From DASXKD01 sp963734725 (GTDB taxonomy: Bacteria > Actinomycetota > Actinomycetes > Streptosporangiales > Streptosporangiaceae), in the NCBI GenBank assembly GCA_963734725.1, contig CAVTIX010000021.1:1-64000 (forward strand): a DNA stretch of 64,000 bases, in the 5' to 3' direction. The notes below the pieces were generated by a model, which searched no databases, was not told the DNA's origin, and saw nothing but the letters and a program-made list of their open reading frames with translations. The position numbers and the translations under genes are program-made. This document shows positions 35,613 to 45,190 of the stretch, in pieces; position 1 is the first letter of the stretch; every line of letters begins with the position of its first letter.

Positions 35613-35629
35613 CCACCCCCGGCGGGTGA
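35613..35629. promoter_or_regulatory. TCACCC-N5-GGGTGA motif, copy 5 (one mismatch)
   Basis: CCACCCCCGGCGGGTGA, 66 bases from the leftward start of the formylglycine-generating enzyme. Confidence 0.5.
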
Positions 35630-35664
35630 CGCCAGAACCCGGCGCTCACCCGGCCGAACGCCGA

Positions 35665-35681
35665 TCACCCAGGACGGGTGA
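35665..35681. promoter_or_regulatory. TCACCC-N5-GGGTGA motif, copy 6
   Basis: TCACCCAGGACGGGTGA, perfect half-sites, 85 bases from the rightward start of the HdeD gene. Together with copy 5 this gives one element for each of two divergent genes. Confidence 0.6.
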
Positions 35682-35765
35682 CGACATGCTCCCCCTGCCC
35701 CACAAGCATCAAATGACAAATGACGGCCTGGGCGGACGGCGACCGCCCGGGTGGAAGGAGGGCCC

Positions 35766-36353
35766 ATGGCTTCGGGCCAGGACGGCACCGATCCGCTGCC
35801 CCCCGGAGTGCTCACGGCCTCGTGGCAGACGGCGCTGCTCCTCGGTGCGCTGACATTTATCCTCGGGCTCATCGTGAGCCTGCACCCGAGCAACTCCGTG
35901 AACGTGATCGCGGTGCTGCTGGGCATCCTGATGATCCTCTCCGGCATCTTCCACCTGATCCGGGTGTTCGACCCGCAGGAAGCGCACCGGATCTGGCTGG
36001 GCATCGCCGGCCTGCTGTTCGTCGTGATCGGTGTCATCTTGATCCGGCACCTGCACCTGACCCGGGCGATCATCGGCCTGGTCATCGGCATCACCTGGAT
36101 AGTCCAGGGGCTGGCCGCGCTCATCGGCGGCATCTCCGGTGGCGTGCGGGAGGGGCGCGCCTGGTGGATCATCTTCGGCGCGGCGAGCCTCATCGCGGGG
36201 ATCGCCGTGACGGTCACGCCCGCGTCGTCGCTGAACGTCCTGGCCACGCTGCTCGGAATCTGGTTCATGGTGATGGGCGTCTTCGAGATCATCGGCGGGC
36301 TGCTGCTCCGCCACGCGGTGCACCACGCCAAGGAAGAGCTGACTCACGCCTAA
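35766..36353 (+). CDS. HdeD-family membrane protein
   Basis: 195 residues from the ATG at 35766 (GGAGG 6 bases upstream). Six short helices in two similar halves (LLLGALTFILGLIVSLHP; IIFGAASLIAGIAVTVTP) form the DUF308/HdeD repeat. In enteric bacteria HdeD is linked to acid resistance at high cell density. It is probably co-transcribed with DUF2252, 31 bases downstream. Confidence 0.88.
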   Translation: MASGQDGTDPLPPGVLTASWQTALLLGALTFILGLIVSLHPSNSVNVIAVLLGILMILSGIFHLIRVFDPQEAHRIWLGIAGLLFVVIGVILIRHLHLTRAIIGLVIGITWIVQGLAALIGGISGGVREGRAWWIIFGAASLIAGIAVTVTPASSLNVLATLLGIWFMVMGVFEIIGGLLLRHAVHHAKEELTHA

Positions 36354-36383
36354 CCCAGGCCCAGGACGGCGGAGGCGCCCGCG

Positions 36384-37844
36384 ATGCCTGAACTGAGGGC
36401 CGCGGCTCCGCCCCGGGGTGTGCCGCGGTGCCAGTTGGACACCCGCCCGGGGCGGTTGACCCCGGAGGCGAGCGCGGCCAAGGGGAAGGCGGCCCGGACC
36501 GCGGCCCCGCGATTCAGTCACGCGGCGTTCCACCCGGGGGCGGACCGGCCCGATCCGGTCGCGCTGCTGGAGGAGCAGGCGAAGACCCGGGTGCCCGAGC
36601 TGGTGCCGGTCCGCTGGGGCCGGATGCTGGTGTCCCCGTTCAGCTACTACCGGGGCGCCGCCCTGCCGATGGCCAGCGACCTGGCCAGGACGCCGGTCTC
36701 CGGGCTGGCGGTGCAGGCGTGCGGCGACGCGCACCTGTCCAACTTCGGCATCTTCGGCTCACCCGAGCGCCGGCTGGTGTTCGACGTCAACGACTTCGAC
36801 GAGACCCTGCCAGGCCCGTGGGAGTGGGACGTCAAGCGGCTGGCCGCCAGCCTGGAGGTGGCGGGGCGGGACAACGGGTTCACCGGCAAGCAGCGCCGGG
36901 ACATCGTCCTGGCGGCGGTCGCCCGCTACCGGCTGGCGATGCGGACGTTCGCGGGGATGACCCACCTCGAGGTCTGGTACGCCCACGGGGACGTGGAGCA
37001 GGCGCGGGCCGAGCTCGATGCGCAGCTCACCGCGCGCCAGCGCAAGACGTTCGACAAGGGCATGGCCCAGGCGCGGACCAAAGACAGCATGCAGGCGGTG
37101 GCCAGGCTCGCCCGCGTCGTGGACGGGCGGCCGCGGATCCGCTCCGACCCGCCGCTGCTGGTGCCGGCCGCCGAGCTGATTCCCGACGATGCGGACCTGG
37201 AGGCCTTCGCGGCGCAGATGGCCAGGCTCATCGCCGGTTACCGGCGCACGCTGGAAACCGATCGCCGGTACCTGCTGGAGCAGTTCGAGTTCTGCGACAT
37301 GGCCCGCAAGGTCGTCGGCGTGGGCAGCGTCGGCACCCGCTGCTGGATCGTCCTGATGCTCGGCCGTGACTCCGGCGATCCGTTGTTCCTGCAGGTGAAG
37401 GAGGCCGAGAAGTCGGTGCTCAGCCGGTTCGTGGGCGCCAGCAAGCATGCCAACCAGGGCCAGCGGGTGGTCGCGGGCCAGCGGCTGATGCAGGCGTCCA
37501 GCGACATCTTCCTTGGCTGGCAGCGGACCGAGGCCGGCCTCGACGGCCGGGCGCGCGACTTCTACGTGCGCCAGCTCCGGGACTGGAAGTTTTCCCTCGA
37601 CATCCCGGCCATGCGGCCGGCCGGCATGCGGGGCTATGGCGAACTGTGCGGCTGGACGCTGGCGCGGGCGCACGCCCGCTCCGGCGACCGGATCGCGATC
37701 GCCTCCTACCTCGGCGGCTCGGATGTCTTCGACAAGGCCATCGCCCAGTTCGCCGTCGCTTACGCCGACCAGAACGAGCGTGATCACCAAGCTCTCCAGG
37801 ACGCCGCCGCCACCGGACGGATCACTCCCGAGCACGGCCTATGA
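36384..37844 (+). CDS. DUF2252 protein (kinase-like fold)
   Basis: 486 residues, the usual length. FSYYRGAALPMASDLA near the start, VQACGDAHLSNFGIFGSPERRLVFDVNDFDET (about 115-145) resembling the catalytic GDxHxxN and metal-binding D of aminoglycoside-phosphotransferase-like kinases, then VKRLAASLEVAGRDNG, VGTRCWIVLMLGRD and LQVKEAEKSVL. The substrate is unknown. It follows the HdeD gene closely. Confidence 0.88.
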   Translation: MPELRAAAPPRGVPRCQLDTRPGRLTPEASAAKGKAARTAAPRFSHAAFHPGADRPDPVALLEEQAKTRVPELVPVRWGRMLVSPFSYYRGAALPMASDLARTPVSGLAVQACGDAHLSNFGIFGSPERRLVFDVNDFDETLPGPWEWDVKRLAASLEVAGRDNGFTGKQRRDIVLAAVARYRLAMRTFAGMTHLEVWYAHGDVEQARAELDAQLTARQRKTFDKGMAQARTKDSMQAVARLARVVDGRPRIRSDPPLLVPAAELIPDDADLEAFAAQMARLIAGYRRTLETDRRYLLEQFEFCDMARKVVGVGSVGTRCWIVLMLGRDSGDPLFLQVKEAEKSVLSRFVGASKHANQGQRVVAGQRLMQASSDIFLGWQRTEAGLDGRARDFYVRQLRDWKFSLDIPAMRPAGMRGYGELCGWTLARAHARSGDRIAIASYLGGSDVFDKAIAQFAVAYADQNERDHQALQDAAATGRITPEHGL

Positions 37845-37900
37845 CCGCGCGCCCGGGGCGGGCGCACGGCCCGGTGACGGGCGGGGGCCGACCGCGAGGG

Positions 37901-38092
37901 TCAGCGGCGGGAGTGCCGGCGCTTGTCCGGCAGGACCGCGCCGATGAGCCACAGGATCGGCAGGATGAAACCGATCAGGCCGAGAACCCAGTGCCCTTTG
38001 CGGAACGTCATAACAGCCAACGTGAATAGCAGGACCAGGTAGATAACTCCGAGTCCAATGCCCCAGAACCAGCCGTTCATTAGCCTCAACAT
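37901..38092 (-). CDS. Small two-helix membrane protein
   Basis: 63 residues with two helices (FWGIGLGVIYLVLLFTLAVMTF and WVLGLIGFILPILWLIGAVL) and a basic C-terminus (PDKRRHSRR). An internal ATG at 38080 is an alternative start. No function is known for this type of protein. Confidence 0.65.
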   Translation of the reverse strand: MLRLMNGWFWGIGLGVIYLVLLFTLAVMTFRKGHWVLGLIGFILPILWLIGAVLPDKRRHSRR

Positions 38093-38212
38093 CCATCCGG
38101 ATATGGCCGCCGCCAGTGCGGCAGCGGGTCGTTAACTACGGAAACAAAGCTGCCCCGGCTGCCCGCCAGCACGGCGCCGGCGGGCGGCCGGCCAGGGTAG
38201 TCGTGGGCTGGA

Positions 38213-38707
38213 TTATTCGGCCCCCCCGCCGTGCAGGGCCTCCTGAAGCTCCCGCTCGCCCTCCTTGGACAGCGAGGTCTTCAGCACGGTGCCGCCGTAC
38301 TTGCTCATCGCCTCGACGGCCTTGTCCGGCGTGACCTTCTCCACCATCAGGAACAGCGCCGAGGTTCCCGGCTGCAGCATGCCGCGCACCTGGTCCTGGA
38401 ACTCACGGTCGATGCCCGACTTGGTGACCTTGCCCATGAGCGCGCCGAGGCCAGCGCCCACGGCCATGCCGAACACGGGGATGAAGAACAGCAGGCCAAA
38501 CAGCATCCCCCAGAACATGCCCCAGGTCGCGCCGGCGCCGACTGGGTGGTGACTGGTGTGCACGTGGTACTTGCCCTCGCTGTCCCGCACGATAGAGGCG
38601 ATCGCGTCGGGCTCGATGATGAGGTCCCGCGCCAGTCTCCGTGCCTCGTCGGCGGCAGCTTCGGCTGTGGCCTCATCGGGGTACCCGATGGCGATCAAGT
38701 CAGCCAT
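38213..38707 (-). CDS. DUF1269 membrane-associated protein
   Basis: 164 residues. LIAIGYPDEATAEAAADEARRL is the family start, GATWGMFWGMLFGLLFFIPVFGMAVGAGLGALMG is the glycine-rich hydrophobic hairpin, and RGMLQPGTSALFLMVEKVTPDKAVEAM is the conserved C-terminal part. The function is unknown; the family is often stress-linked. A TCACCC-type element lies 69 bases upstream. Confidence 0.88.
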   Translation of the reverse strand: MADLIAIGYPDEATAEAAADEARRLARDLIIEPDAIASIVRDSEGKYHVHTSHHPVGAGATWGMFWGMLFGLLFFIPVFGMAVGAGLGALMGKVTKSGIDREFQDQVRGMLQPGTSALFLMVEKVTPDKAVEAMSKYGGTVLKTSLSKEGERELQEALHGGGAE

Positions 38708-38963
38708 AACGCTTCTTTCTCCTTCTGCTCGGACGGAATCCGGCCCAGTTCATCAAGCCCCGCCCGGTCCCTGCTCCACCCCCAGCGGGTGATACCGCGC
38801 AGCTGGAAGCGCCGGTAAACCGGCCTGGCAGCACCCGGGATCCGGGCCCCAGCACCCCAGCGATCATGCGGATCACCCCGACCGCCTGCAGAATCCACAT
38901 GCGCCGGCTGCGCGGTTGAATTGCGCCAGATAAAATAAGCGCGGCACTGCCGCCGATTGTCAT
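38700..38963 (-). pseudogene. Possible degraded DUF6458-like small membrane protein
   Basis: From an ATG at 38963 the frame reads MTIGGSAALILSGAIQ, then WILQAVGVIRMIAGVLG, a pattern like small actinobacterial membrane proteins (GGSxxLIxxGAI, then VGxILMIAGxLG). The following 50 residues are not protein-like and run into the DUF1269 start and its motif. It may be a frameshifted copy or chance. Confidence 0.35.
38776..38792. promoter_or_regulatory. TCACCC-N5-GGGTGA motif, copy 7 (one mismatch)
   Basis: CCACCCCCAGCGGGTGA, 69 bases from the leftward DUF1269 start. Confidence 0.5.
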
Positions 38964-39201
38964 CGGAATTGCACCCCATCCGGTCTCAAGGTTGCCCCGC
39001 GAAATAAGCGAAACGCCTCGCCGCAGTGGAGTGAACCGGACGCACATTATGAAATAACGGAGAGCGATCATTTACCTACGTTACGTAATGCAATCGTGTT
39101 CACAGGCGTGATTGGGGTCCGCGTTCCCGGGGAGGGTGATTCGGATGGGACGGGAGGGGCATTCCTGGCCAAAATCCGGTTTGTTTATTACCCTCGACGG
39201 A

Positions 39202-41506
39202 GTGCACGGTGGCGCTCAACCCGGGGCAGGAGGGCGACCCGAGCAAGGACGGGGCGCTGTTCCTGCGCTGCCGCGCGGCCTCGCGGCCCCCGGCGCGCCG
39301 ATCGAGACCAAGCTCCATCCTCCGGGTGTGCGGGGTGAGTGGGTGGAGCGGTCCCGGCTCATCGATGAGCTCACGCACACGACGGCGAAGCTCGTGCTCG
39401 TGGACGCACCGGCGGGCTTCGGCAAGACGACCCTGGTCGCGCAGTGGCGGTCCAGTCTGGCCGAGAAGAGGTCATTTGCCTGGGTCTCGCTCGACCGCGG
39501 CGACGGCGACCCCGGCCGGCTGTGGTCCTACATCGTCAGCGCCCTGACCAGGGCCTGCCCTGACTTCGACGGCGAGGCGATCGGGCAAGACCTCCGGGCG
39601 CAGGCGCCGGAGTTCCCCGCATCGGCGCTGCCGGTGCTGGCCAACGAGCTGGCCGCGCTCTCCGCCCCGGTGGTCCTGGTCCTCGACGACTACCACATGA
39701 TCAAAGAGCGCCGCTGCCACGAGCAGATCCGGTTCCTGCTGCTGCACCTGCCGCCGTCGGCGCAGATCGTGATCATCACGAGGGCCGATCCGCCGCTGCC
39801 GCTGGCACGCCTGCGCGCGGCCGGGGAGATGGCCGAGATCCGGGCCCGCGAGCTGCGCTTCACGGCGGACGAAGCGGCGCAGCTGATCGCCGCCGTGGCC
39901 GGAATCCAGCTCGACGCCCCCGACCTCGGTCAGCTCACGGAGCGGACCGAGGGATGGCCCGCTGGGGTCTACCTGGCTGCCGTCTCGCTGCGCGGCCACC
40001 CGTCGCCGCACGACTTCATCCGCCAGTTCACCGGCAACAACCGGTTCATCGTTGACTTCCTGGCCGAGGAGGTGCTCAGCCGCCAGCCGCCCGAGATCCA
40101 GCAATTCCTGGCGCGTACCTCGCTGCTGGCCCGGTTCTGCGCCCCGCTGTGCGACGCCGTCACCGGCACTACCGGCGGCGGGTTGATCATCGAGGTGCTC
40201 GAGCGAGAGAACCTGTTCCTCGTCCCGCTGGACGACAACCGCCAGTGGTACCGCTACCACCACCTGTTCGCGCAACTGCTCCGCAGCCGGCTCGCCCGGA
40301 CCGAGCCGGCCCTGATGACCACCCTGCATGAGCGTGCGAGCGCCTGGCACGAACAAGCAGGTCAGGCTGAGGAAGCGGTCCAGCACGCGCTCGCCGCGGC
40401 CGACGCCAGCCGGGCGGTGCGCCTCATCGCCCGCTACTGGCACGCCTACGTCGACAGCGGCAGGACGGCGACGGTCAGCGGCTGGATGCGCGCGCTTGGC
40501 GATGACCGGATCACCGCCAGCCCGCTGGCGGCGCATTGCGCGGCGTGGGCCGCGGGGCTTCGCCGGCGACCGGAACGGCGTGCGGCGCTGGCTCGCCGTG
40601 CTCGAAGCGGGCAGCCATGACGGCCCGTTGCCCGATGGGATGCGGTCGCTGGGATCCTCCGCGGCCTTGCTGCGGGCCTCGTTCGGTTTCGACGGCCTTC
40701 CGGTGATGCGCGAGTCCGCGGTGGCGGCCACCAGGATCGAAACCGACCCGGCATCGCCGTACTACGCGCTGGCACGGGGGACGCTCGGCTTCTGCCACTA
40801 CCTGTCCGGCGACTACGCCGCGGCGGTGCGGCCGCTGGAAGAAGCGGTGCAAAGCGAGGCGTCCCTGCTGCTGGTGCGCATGTTCGCCTATGCCGTCCTG
40901 GCCATGGTCCTGGTCGAGCGGGGCAGGCTGTCGAGGGCGCAGGAGTGCGCGCACGCAGCCCGCAACGTGGCGATCACCGGCGATCTCGGCAGGCTGCCGC
41001 AGACCGTCATGGCCTACGCGGCGACCGGGGCGGTCCAGGCCGCAAGGGGCCAGTTCGACCAGGCCCGCAGCGAACTCGAGCCGGTGCTCGAGCTTCGCCG
41101 GAAGACGCCAGGGCTCGGCCCGTGGAGCACCATCGTGCCCACGCTACTGCTCGCCCGGATACGCATCGAAGCGGGGGACCAGGCCGGCGCGGTGGAGCTG
41201 GCCGAGGAGGCGAGAGAGGTGCTGGCCGCCCTGCCGGACGGCACCGAGGCGCTCCGGGCGCGGCTGGCCGAAATCGACCGGCGGATCGGCGGCGGCAACT
41301 ATGAAGCGCACACCGCCGAGCCGCTCACCGAGCGCGAGGCGGCGATCCTGCGCCTGCTCGGCGGCACGCTCTCACTCCGCGAGATCGGCAACGAGCTTTA
41401 CGTCTCGGCGAATACCGTCAAGACGCACACCCAGGCGATCTACCGCAAGCTCGGCGTATCCACCCGGAACGAGGCCGTCGCGCAGGGCAAACGGCTGGGG
41501 CTCTAA
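39202..41506 (+). CDS. MalT-type LuxR regulator 1 (frameshift near 40555)
   Basis: GTG at 39202. About 767 residues if the frame is restored. APIETKLHPPGVRGEW starts it, VDAPAGFGKTTLVAQW is Walker A (about 65), VVLVLDDYHMI is Walker B (about 160), and DNRQWYRYHHLFAQLL is the MalT winged-helix signature (about 350). TPR-like helices follow, then the C-terminal LuxR domain (PLTEREAAILRLL; ELYVSANTVKTHTQAIYRKLGV). After AAHCAAWAAG the frame breaks in GCGGGGCTT (40552-40560); with one base less it reads FAGDRNGVRRWLAVL and matches the intact paralogue at 45582. A signal-dependent STAND ATPase activator. A GGGTGA half-site lies 62 bases before its start. Confidence 0.85.
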
Positions 41507-41528
41507 ACTCCCGCCGGGTCACGTCAGA

Positions 41529-41540
41529 TCACCCGGGTGA
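41529..41540. promoter_or_regulatory. Zero-spacer TCACCC/GGGTGA palindrome
   Basis: TCACCCGGGTGA, 120 bases before the small protein at 41660. It uses the same half-sites as the 17-bp elements but without a spacer. Confidence 0.5.
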
Positions 41541-41546
41541 TTCCTC

Positions 41547-41573
41547 GATTGGGTGACAATATTTCACCCAATC
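41547..41573. terminator. Hairpin GATTGGGTGA...TCACCCAATC with T-rich tail
   Basis: 10-bp arms with a CAATATT-type loop, then TTTGT. It lies 41 bases after the LuxR 1 stop, so it could be its terminator. The arms contain GGGTGA and TCACCC in the reverse order of the other motifs, so it may also be an operator. CTTTG-TGTA-CAAAG follows, and TATAAC at about 41589 is a possible -10 box for the next gene. Confidence 0.5.
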
Positions 41574-41659
41574 TTTGTGTACAAAGGTATAACCACACTC
41601 GCCCGGGGAAGCGCAGGGCAAACAACCCTCGCGCGCTGCCGCCACCGGAGGAACAGGCC

Positions 41660-41920
41660 ATGAGCGGGACCGATAGCCACCGCCGCCGCTACCGGATCAT
41701 CCTGCGAGGTGAATGCCAGCAGATGCTGGCGGACGCCCTGGAGGAGGCCGCCGTCGAGTCCGGCCATGGCTGGACGTGCATTATGGCTTCGGTACGTGAT
41801 GAGTCCGAGCTTTATGGGCTGCTGGACCGGATTCAGGAATTTGCACTGCACATTGTCAGCCTCAACGAGCTGGGGTCGGATGTGTTGCGCCCGCGAGCCG
41901 CCCTGGGCAACGCGTGGTGA
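41660..41920 (+). CDS. Small protein A of a LuxR-linked family
   Basis: 86 residues from the ATG at 41660 (GGAGGA 8 bases upstream). It aligns without gaps over 61 residues with the small protein at 45323: conserved Y, I, G, then T, D, L, GLL, R, F and L (YRIILRG / YEIRIAG; DESELYGLLDRIQEF / DQAALHGLLARLETF). The alternating strand/helix pattern suggests a ferredoxin-like fold. It lies between LuxR 1 and the CMD-like gene, whose start overlaps its stop. Confidence 0.75.
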   Translation: MSGTDSHRRRYRIILRGECQQMLADALEEAAVESGHGWTCIMASVRDESELYGLLDRIQEFALHIVSLNELGSDVLRPRAALGNAW

Positions 41921-42291
41921 CCAGTCGTGACGGCCAGGCCAGCCTGGCGGAATGGCTGGCCGGTGTCGCGGCCGGCCGCCCGGCCGTCCCGGCGCCCGGC
42001 AGTGGGCCGGAGGCCGACAACATAGACGAGTCCGGGCTCGATGTCCGGAGCTACGCGCTGGTGCGCCTGGCCTCGCTGGTGACTGCCGGTGCACCCGGGG
42101 AGGGATACGACCGCCACATTGCGGCCGCCCTCGACCAGGGCGTCACCCTGGACGAGATCATCGGCGTGCTTGTCGCCCTGCTCCCCACGGTCGGAGTCGC
42201 CCGGGTTGCCGAGGCCGCTCCCGGCATCTTCGGCGCCATCAGCAGGGTTGCCGCCGACCTCCCGGCGGCGCAGCGGTCCGGGCAGGGCTAG
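41917..42291 (+). CDS. CMD-like protein 2, cysteine-free
   Basis: 124 residues from a GTG whose last bases overlap the TGA of small protein A (GTGA), so translation is coupled. SGLDVRSYALVRLASLVTAGAP and TLDEIIGVLVALLPTVGVARVAEAAPGI match the CMD-like protein at 31738. The redox CxxC of AhpD is missing here too. Probably a binding or scaffold protein rather than a peroxidase; function unknown. Confidence 0.72.
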   Translation: MTSRDGQASLAEWLAGVAAGRPAVPAPGSGPEADNIDESGLDVRSYALVRLASLVTAGAPGEGYDRHIAAALDQGVTLDEIIGVLVALLPTVGVARVAEAAPGIFGAISRVAADLPAAQRSGQG

Positions 42292-42334
42292 GCCTGGGCT
42301 AGGCCTGCCCAGACCGCGCCGCGCCCCTGCTAGG

Positions 42335-45037
42335 TCACAGCAGGCCCAGTTTCTTCGCCCGGCGGACCGCCTCGCCGCGATGAGTCACCGCCAGCTTGCG
42401 GTAGATGCTCTTGAGGTGGGTCTTCACCGTGTTGACCGAGATGTACATCTCGGTCGCGATCTCGGCCGTGCTCTCCATCGCCGACACGTGTTCGAGCACC
42501 TCACGCTCGCGCTCGCTCAGCGGTTCCACGACCATCGGCGCCGCCTGGCCTGGCCGCTGCCTGGACTCCATCCAGCCCGGCCGGACCAGATCCGGCTCCA
42601 GCAGGCGACGGTACTGCTGGGCCAGCTCGGGGTCACGGTGCAGCACCGGCCGCAGCCAGTCACGCTCCAGCGCGAACGGCAGCCGGAACTGCTCGGGCTC
42701 GCCGAGCCGGAGCGCATGCTCCAGTGACCGGCGGCCGCGCGCCTGGTCGCCGTTTGCGTGGCTGAGCCGCGCATCCACCAGCCACGCCGCCAGCCGGGTG
42801 CCGATGGGCTCGTCGTTACCGGCCGGCGCACCGGCGAGCGCCCGCGCGGCGCCCGGCCGGTCGCCGGAGGAAAGCAGCGCATGGGCCAGCACGACCGCTG
42901 CGCCAAGCGAGGACTCCGGGCCCGCCCGCACCGCCGTCTCGACGGCTTGCTCGAAGTCGGCGGTGACGGTGTAGGCCCACGACTCCAGCAGCAACGTCTT
43001 GTGTTCCAGCCACGCCGGGGGCGACCAGCCCGTCCCGGACCGGCTCACGAGCTCCAGCGCCGCCTTGCCGCGGCCCTCGGCCAGGCTCTGCCGCGCCGCG
43101 ACGAGGCGGGCCGCCAGGCCGAGCAGCTTGTCCGGCCGGGCGTGCAGCGCCTCGTCGGCCCGCTTCTGCCAGCGGCGGGCCGGCGCGAGTTCGTTCCGGT
43201 CCACGTGCACCGAGGCCAGCGCCACCTCCGCGGCGGCGCTGCCGGGGGATGGCGACGGGCCGGTGTCTTCCCCGCGCCGGCCGGCCGACTCGGTCGCCAG
43301 TTCCTCGGCGCGAGCCAGCCTTCCCTGCAGCGCCTCGATCAAGGCGAGGTGGCCAAGCAAGTCGGCCCGGTCATACCCGGCCTGGGGCATCCCCGCGGTG
43401 ACCTCGCCCGCGGTGAAGATGGCCGCCGCATCGTCGAACCGGCCCGACCACAGCTCCACCGCGCCGCGCCCCGCGACCACCTTGGACTGGTTCCACGGAT
43501 GCCGCGCATGCTGATCCTGCGGGATCGCGTCGATCAGGGGCCGGGCGGCGCCGACCGCGGCCGCGGCCGCGGTCAGGCTGCCCGAACGCCGGGCCAGGGC
43601 GATACGGATAAGCGCGGCGGCCAGCCGGGACGGCGTTTCTGTCTCCGCCGGCAGCCGCCCGAGGATGTCTTCGGCGGCGCAGACAAAGGCCCCGCTCAGG
43701 GCGCCCCCGCCCTGGACCAGATCGATCGCTGACGCCACGAGCAACGGCTGCGGCGCCGTCCACCGCAGGTCGCGCGGCATGTCACGGAAGCCGTCGGCGA
43801 GCGCCTCGCTGCCGTCCGGTTCGATCAGCTCGCCGATGGCAAGCTCGTCCACCACGGTGCGCGCCGCCAGCTCCCAGTCTCCCGTGCTCGCGGCGTGCCG
43901 CACCGCCTCGGCGAGGTATCCATTCCGGCGGAGCCATCCGGCCGCCCGCAGGTGCAAGTCCTGCAACCGGCCCGGATCCTCCCGCCGCAGCTTCAGCCGC
44001 AGGACCGCGGCAAACAGGGAGTGATAGCGGTACCAGCCGCCTTCGTCCCGCTGGACCAGCGCGTTCACATGCGCCAGATCGGGAAGCACGGCCGCGTCGC
44101 TGCCTTCCCCGGCGACTTCGTCAGCCAGCTCCTCGCTGATCCGGTCCAGGATGCTCGTGCGCAGCAGGAAGGTCCGGACCGGCGGCGGCTGCGCGTTGAG
44201 CACCTCTTCGACCAGGTACCCGGCCACCGCGCTGTCCTCGGCGACCAGTTCCTTGACGAACTGGTCGGGGTCGGCGTGCCCGCCCATCGAGATGGCGGCC
44301 AGGCGAAGGACGGCCGCCCAGCCCTCGGCCCGCCTGGTGAGGCTTTCCAGCGACTCCGCGGAGAGCCCGATGCCATGCTGTTCCACGAGCCGGCAGGATT
44401 CGGGCACGGTGAAAGCGAGGTCACTCGCCCGGATCTCGGTCAGCTCGCCGGTTAGCCGGTAGCGGTGCAGCGGCAGCAGCGGATCCATCCGCGAGGCGAC
44501 CACCAGGCGCAAGCCCGGCGCCGCGTGCTTCAGCACGTAGGCCAGCCCGTCGAGCACCTTGGCGCCGGTCAGCAGGTGGGCGTCGTCGAGCACGAGCACC
44601 ACCGGCGGATCCTGCGCCGCCATCAGCGACGCGAACCGGAGCAGGAACTCGTGGTCGACCGCGTACCGGCGCGCGGTGGCGGTCAGGGCCCTCGGGACCG
44701 GGACGCCGGACCGCCGCAGCGCCTCCAGCACGTAGGACCAGAACACCTTTGGCTGGTTGTCGTGGTCGTCGATGGTGACCCACGCGGTCATGCTCTCGGC
44801 GTGGCTGGATGCCGCCCACATGGCAAGGGCCATCGTCTTGCCCGCGCCGGGCGGGCCGGTCACGGTCGTGATGGCGCCGCGCGCACCCGCGGTGATGAGC
44901 CGGTCGATCCGCGGCCGTTCGATCAGCCAGTCGGGAATGCCCGGGACGGTGACCTTGGATGTCAGGAGCGGATCACCCACCCCTGCCGCCTGCCGCCCCG
45001 TGCCGACGGTCGCTGCCATGGCTGCGCTGGTCGCCAT
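42335..45037 (-). CDS. MalT-type LuxR regulator 3
   Basis: 900 residues from the ATG at 45037 (AAGGTGA 6 bases upstream); an open frame further upstream is not conserved-looking. LLTSKVTVPGIPDWLIERPRIDRL, Walker A TVTGPPGAGKTMALAMW (about 65), Walker B VVLVLDDAHLL (about 155), the winged-helix signature GGWYRYHSLFAAVLR (about 345), TPR-like repeats, and the LuxR domain PLSEREREVLEHV with EMYISVNTVKTHLKSIYRKLAV at the end. It is more distant from regulators 1 and 2 than those are from each other. Divergent from small protein B; the shared upstream region holds two TCACCC/GGGTGA palindromes. Confidence 0.9.
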   Translation of the reverse strand: MATSAAMAATVGTGRQAAGVGDPLLTSKVTVPGIPDWLIERPRIDRLITAGARGAITTVTGPPGAGKTMALAMWAASSHAESMTAWVTIDDHDNQPKVFWSYVLEALRRSGVPVPRALTATARRYAVDHEFLLRFASLMAAQDPPVVLVLDDAHLLTGAKVLDGLAYVLKHAAPGLRLVVASRMDPLLPLHRYRLTGELTEIRASDLAFTVPESCRLVEQHGIGLSAESLESLTRRAEGWAAVLRLAAISMGGHADPDQFVKELVAEDSAVAGYLVEEVLNAQPPPVRTFLLRTSILDRISEELADEVAGEGSDAAVLPDLAHVNALVQRDEGGWYRYHSLFAAVLRLKLRREDPGRLQDLHLRAAGWLRRNGYLAEAVRHAASTGDWELAARTVVDELAIGELIEPDGSEALADGFRDMPRDLRWTAPQPLLVASAIDLVQGGGALSGAFVCAAEDILGRLPAETETPSRLAAALIRIALARRSGSLTAAAAAVGAARPLIDAIPQDQHARHPWNQSKVVAGRGAVELWSGRFDDAAAIFTAGEVTAGMPQAGYDRADLLGHLALIEALQGRLARAEELATESAGRRGEDTGPSPSPGSAAAEVALASVHVDRNELAPARRWQKRADEALHARPDKLLGLAARLVAARQSLAEGRGKAALELVSRSGTGWSPPAWLEHKTLLLESWAYTVTADFEQAVETAVRAGPESSLGAAVVLAHALLSSGDRPGAARALAGAPAGNDEPIGTRLAAWLVDARLSHANGDQARGRRSLEHALRLGEPEQFRLPFALERDWLRPVLHRDPELAQQYRRLLEPDLVRPGWMESRQRPGQAAPMVVEPLSEREREVLEHVSAMESTAEIATEMYISVNTVKTHLKSIYRKLAVTHRGEAVRRAKKLGLL

Positions 45038-45155
45038 CGCTATCACCTTTTCGCATCGGCGAGCACGCGGATGCCCACCCCCCGCGACCCGGCCGACGAG
45101 AACCGGGCCTTGCCCGCCCACGGGCTAGCCCGCGTGCCTGTGTACTGTCTCGCAC

Positions 45156-45167
45156 GCACCCGGGTGA
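45156..45167. promoter_or_regulatory. GCACCCGGGTGA palindrome (zero spacer, one mismatch)
   Basis: Between divergent LuxR 3 and small protein B, about 120 bases from the LuxR 3 start. Confidence 0.4.
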
Positions 45168-45190
45168 CCCGTCATCACCCGGCCCCGATA

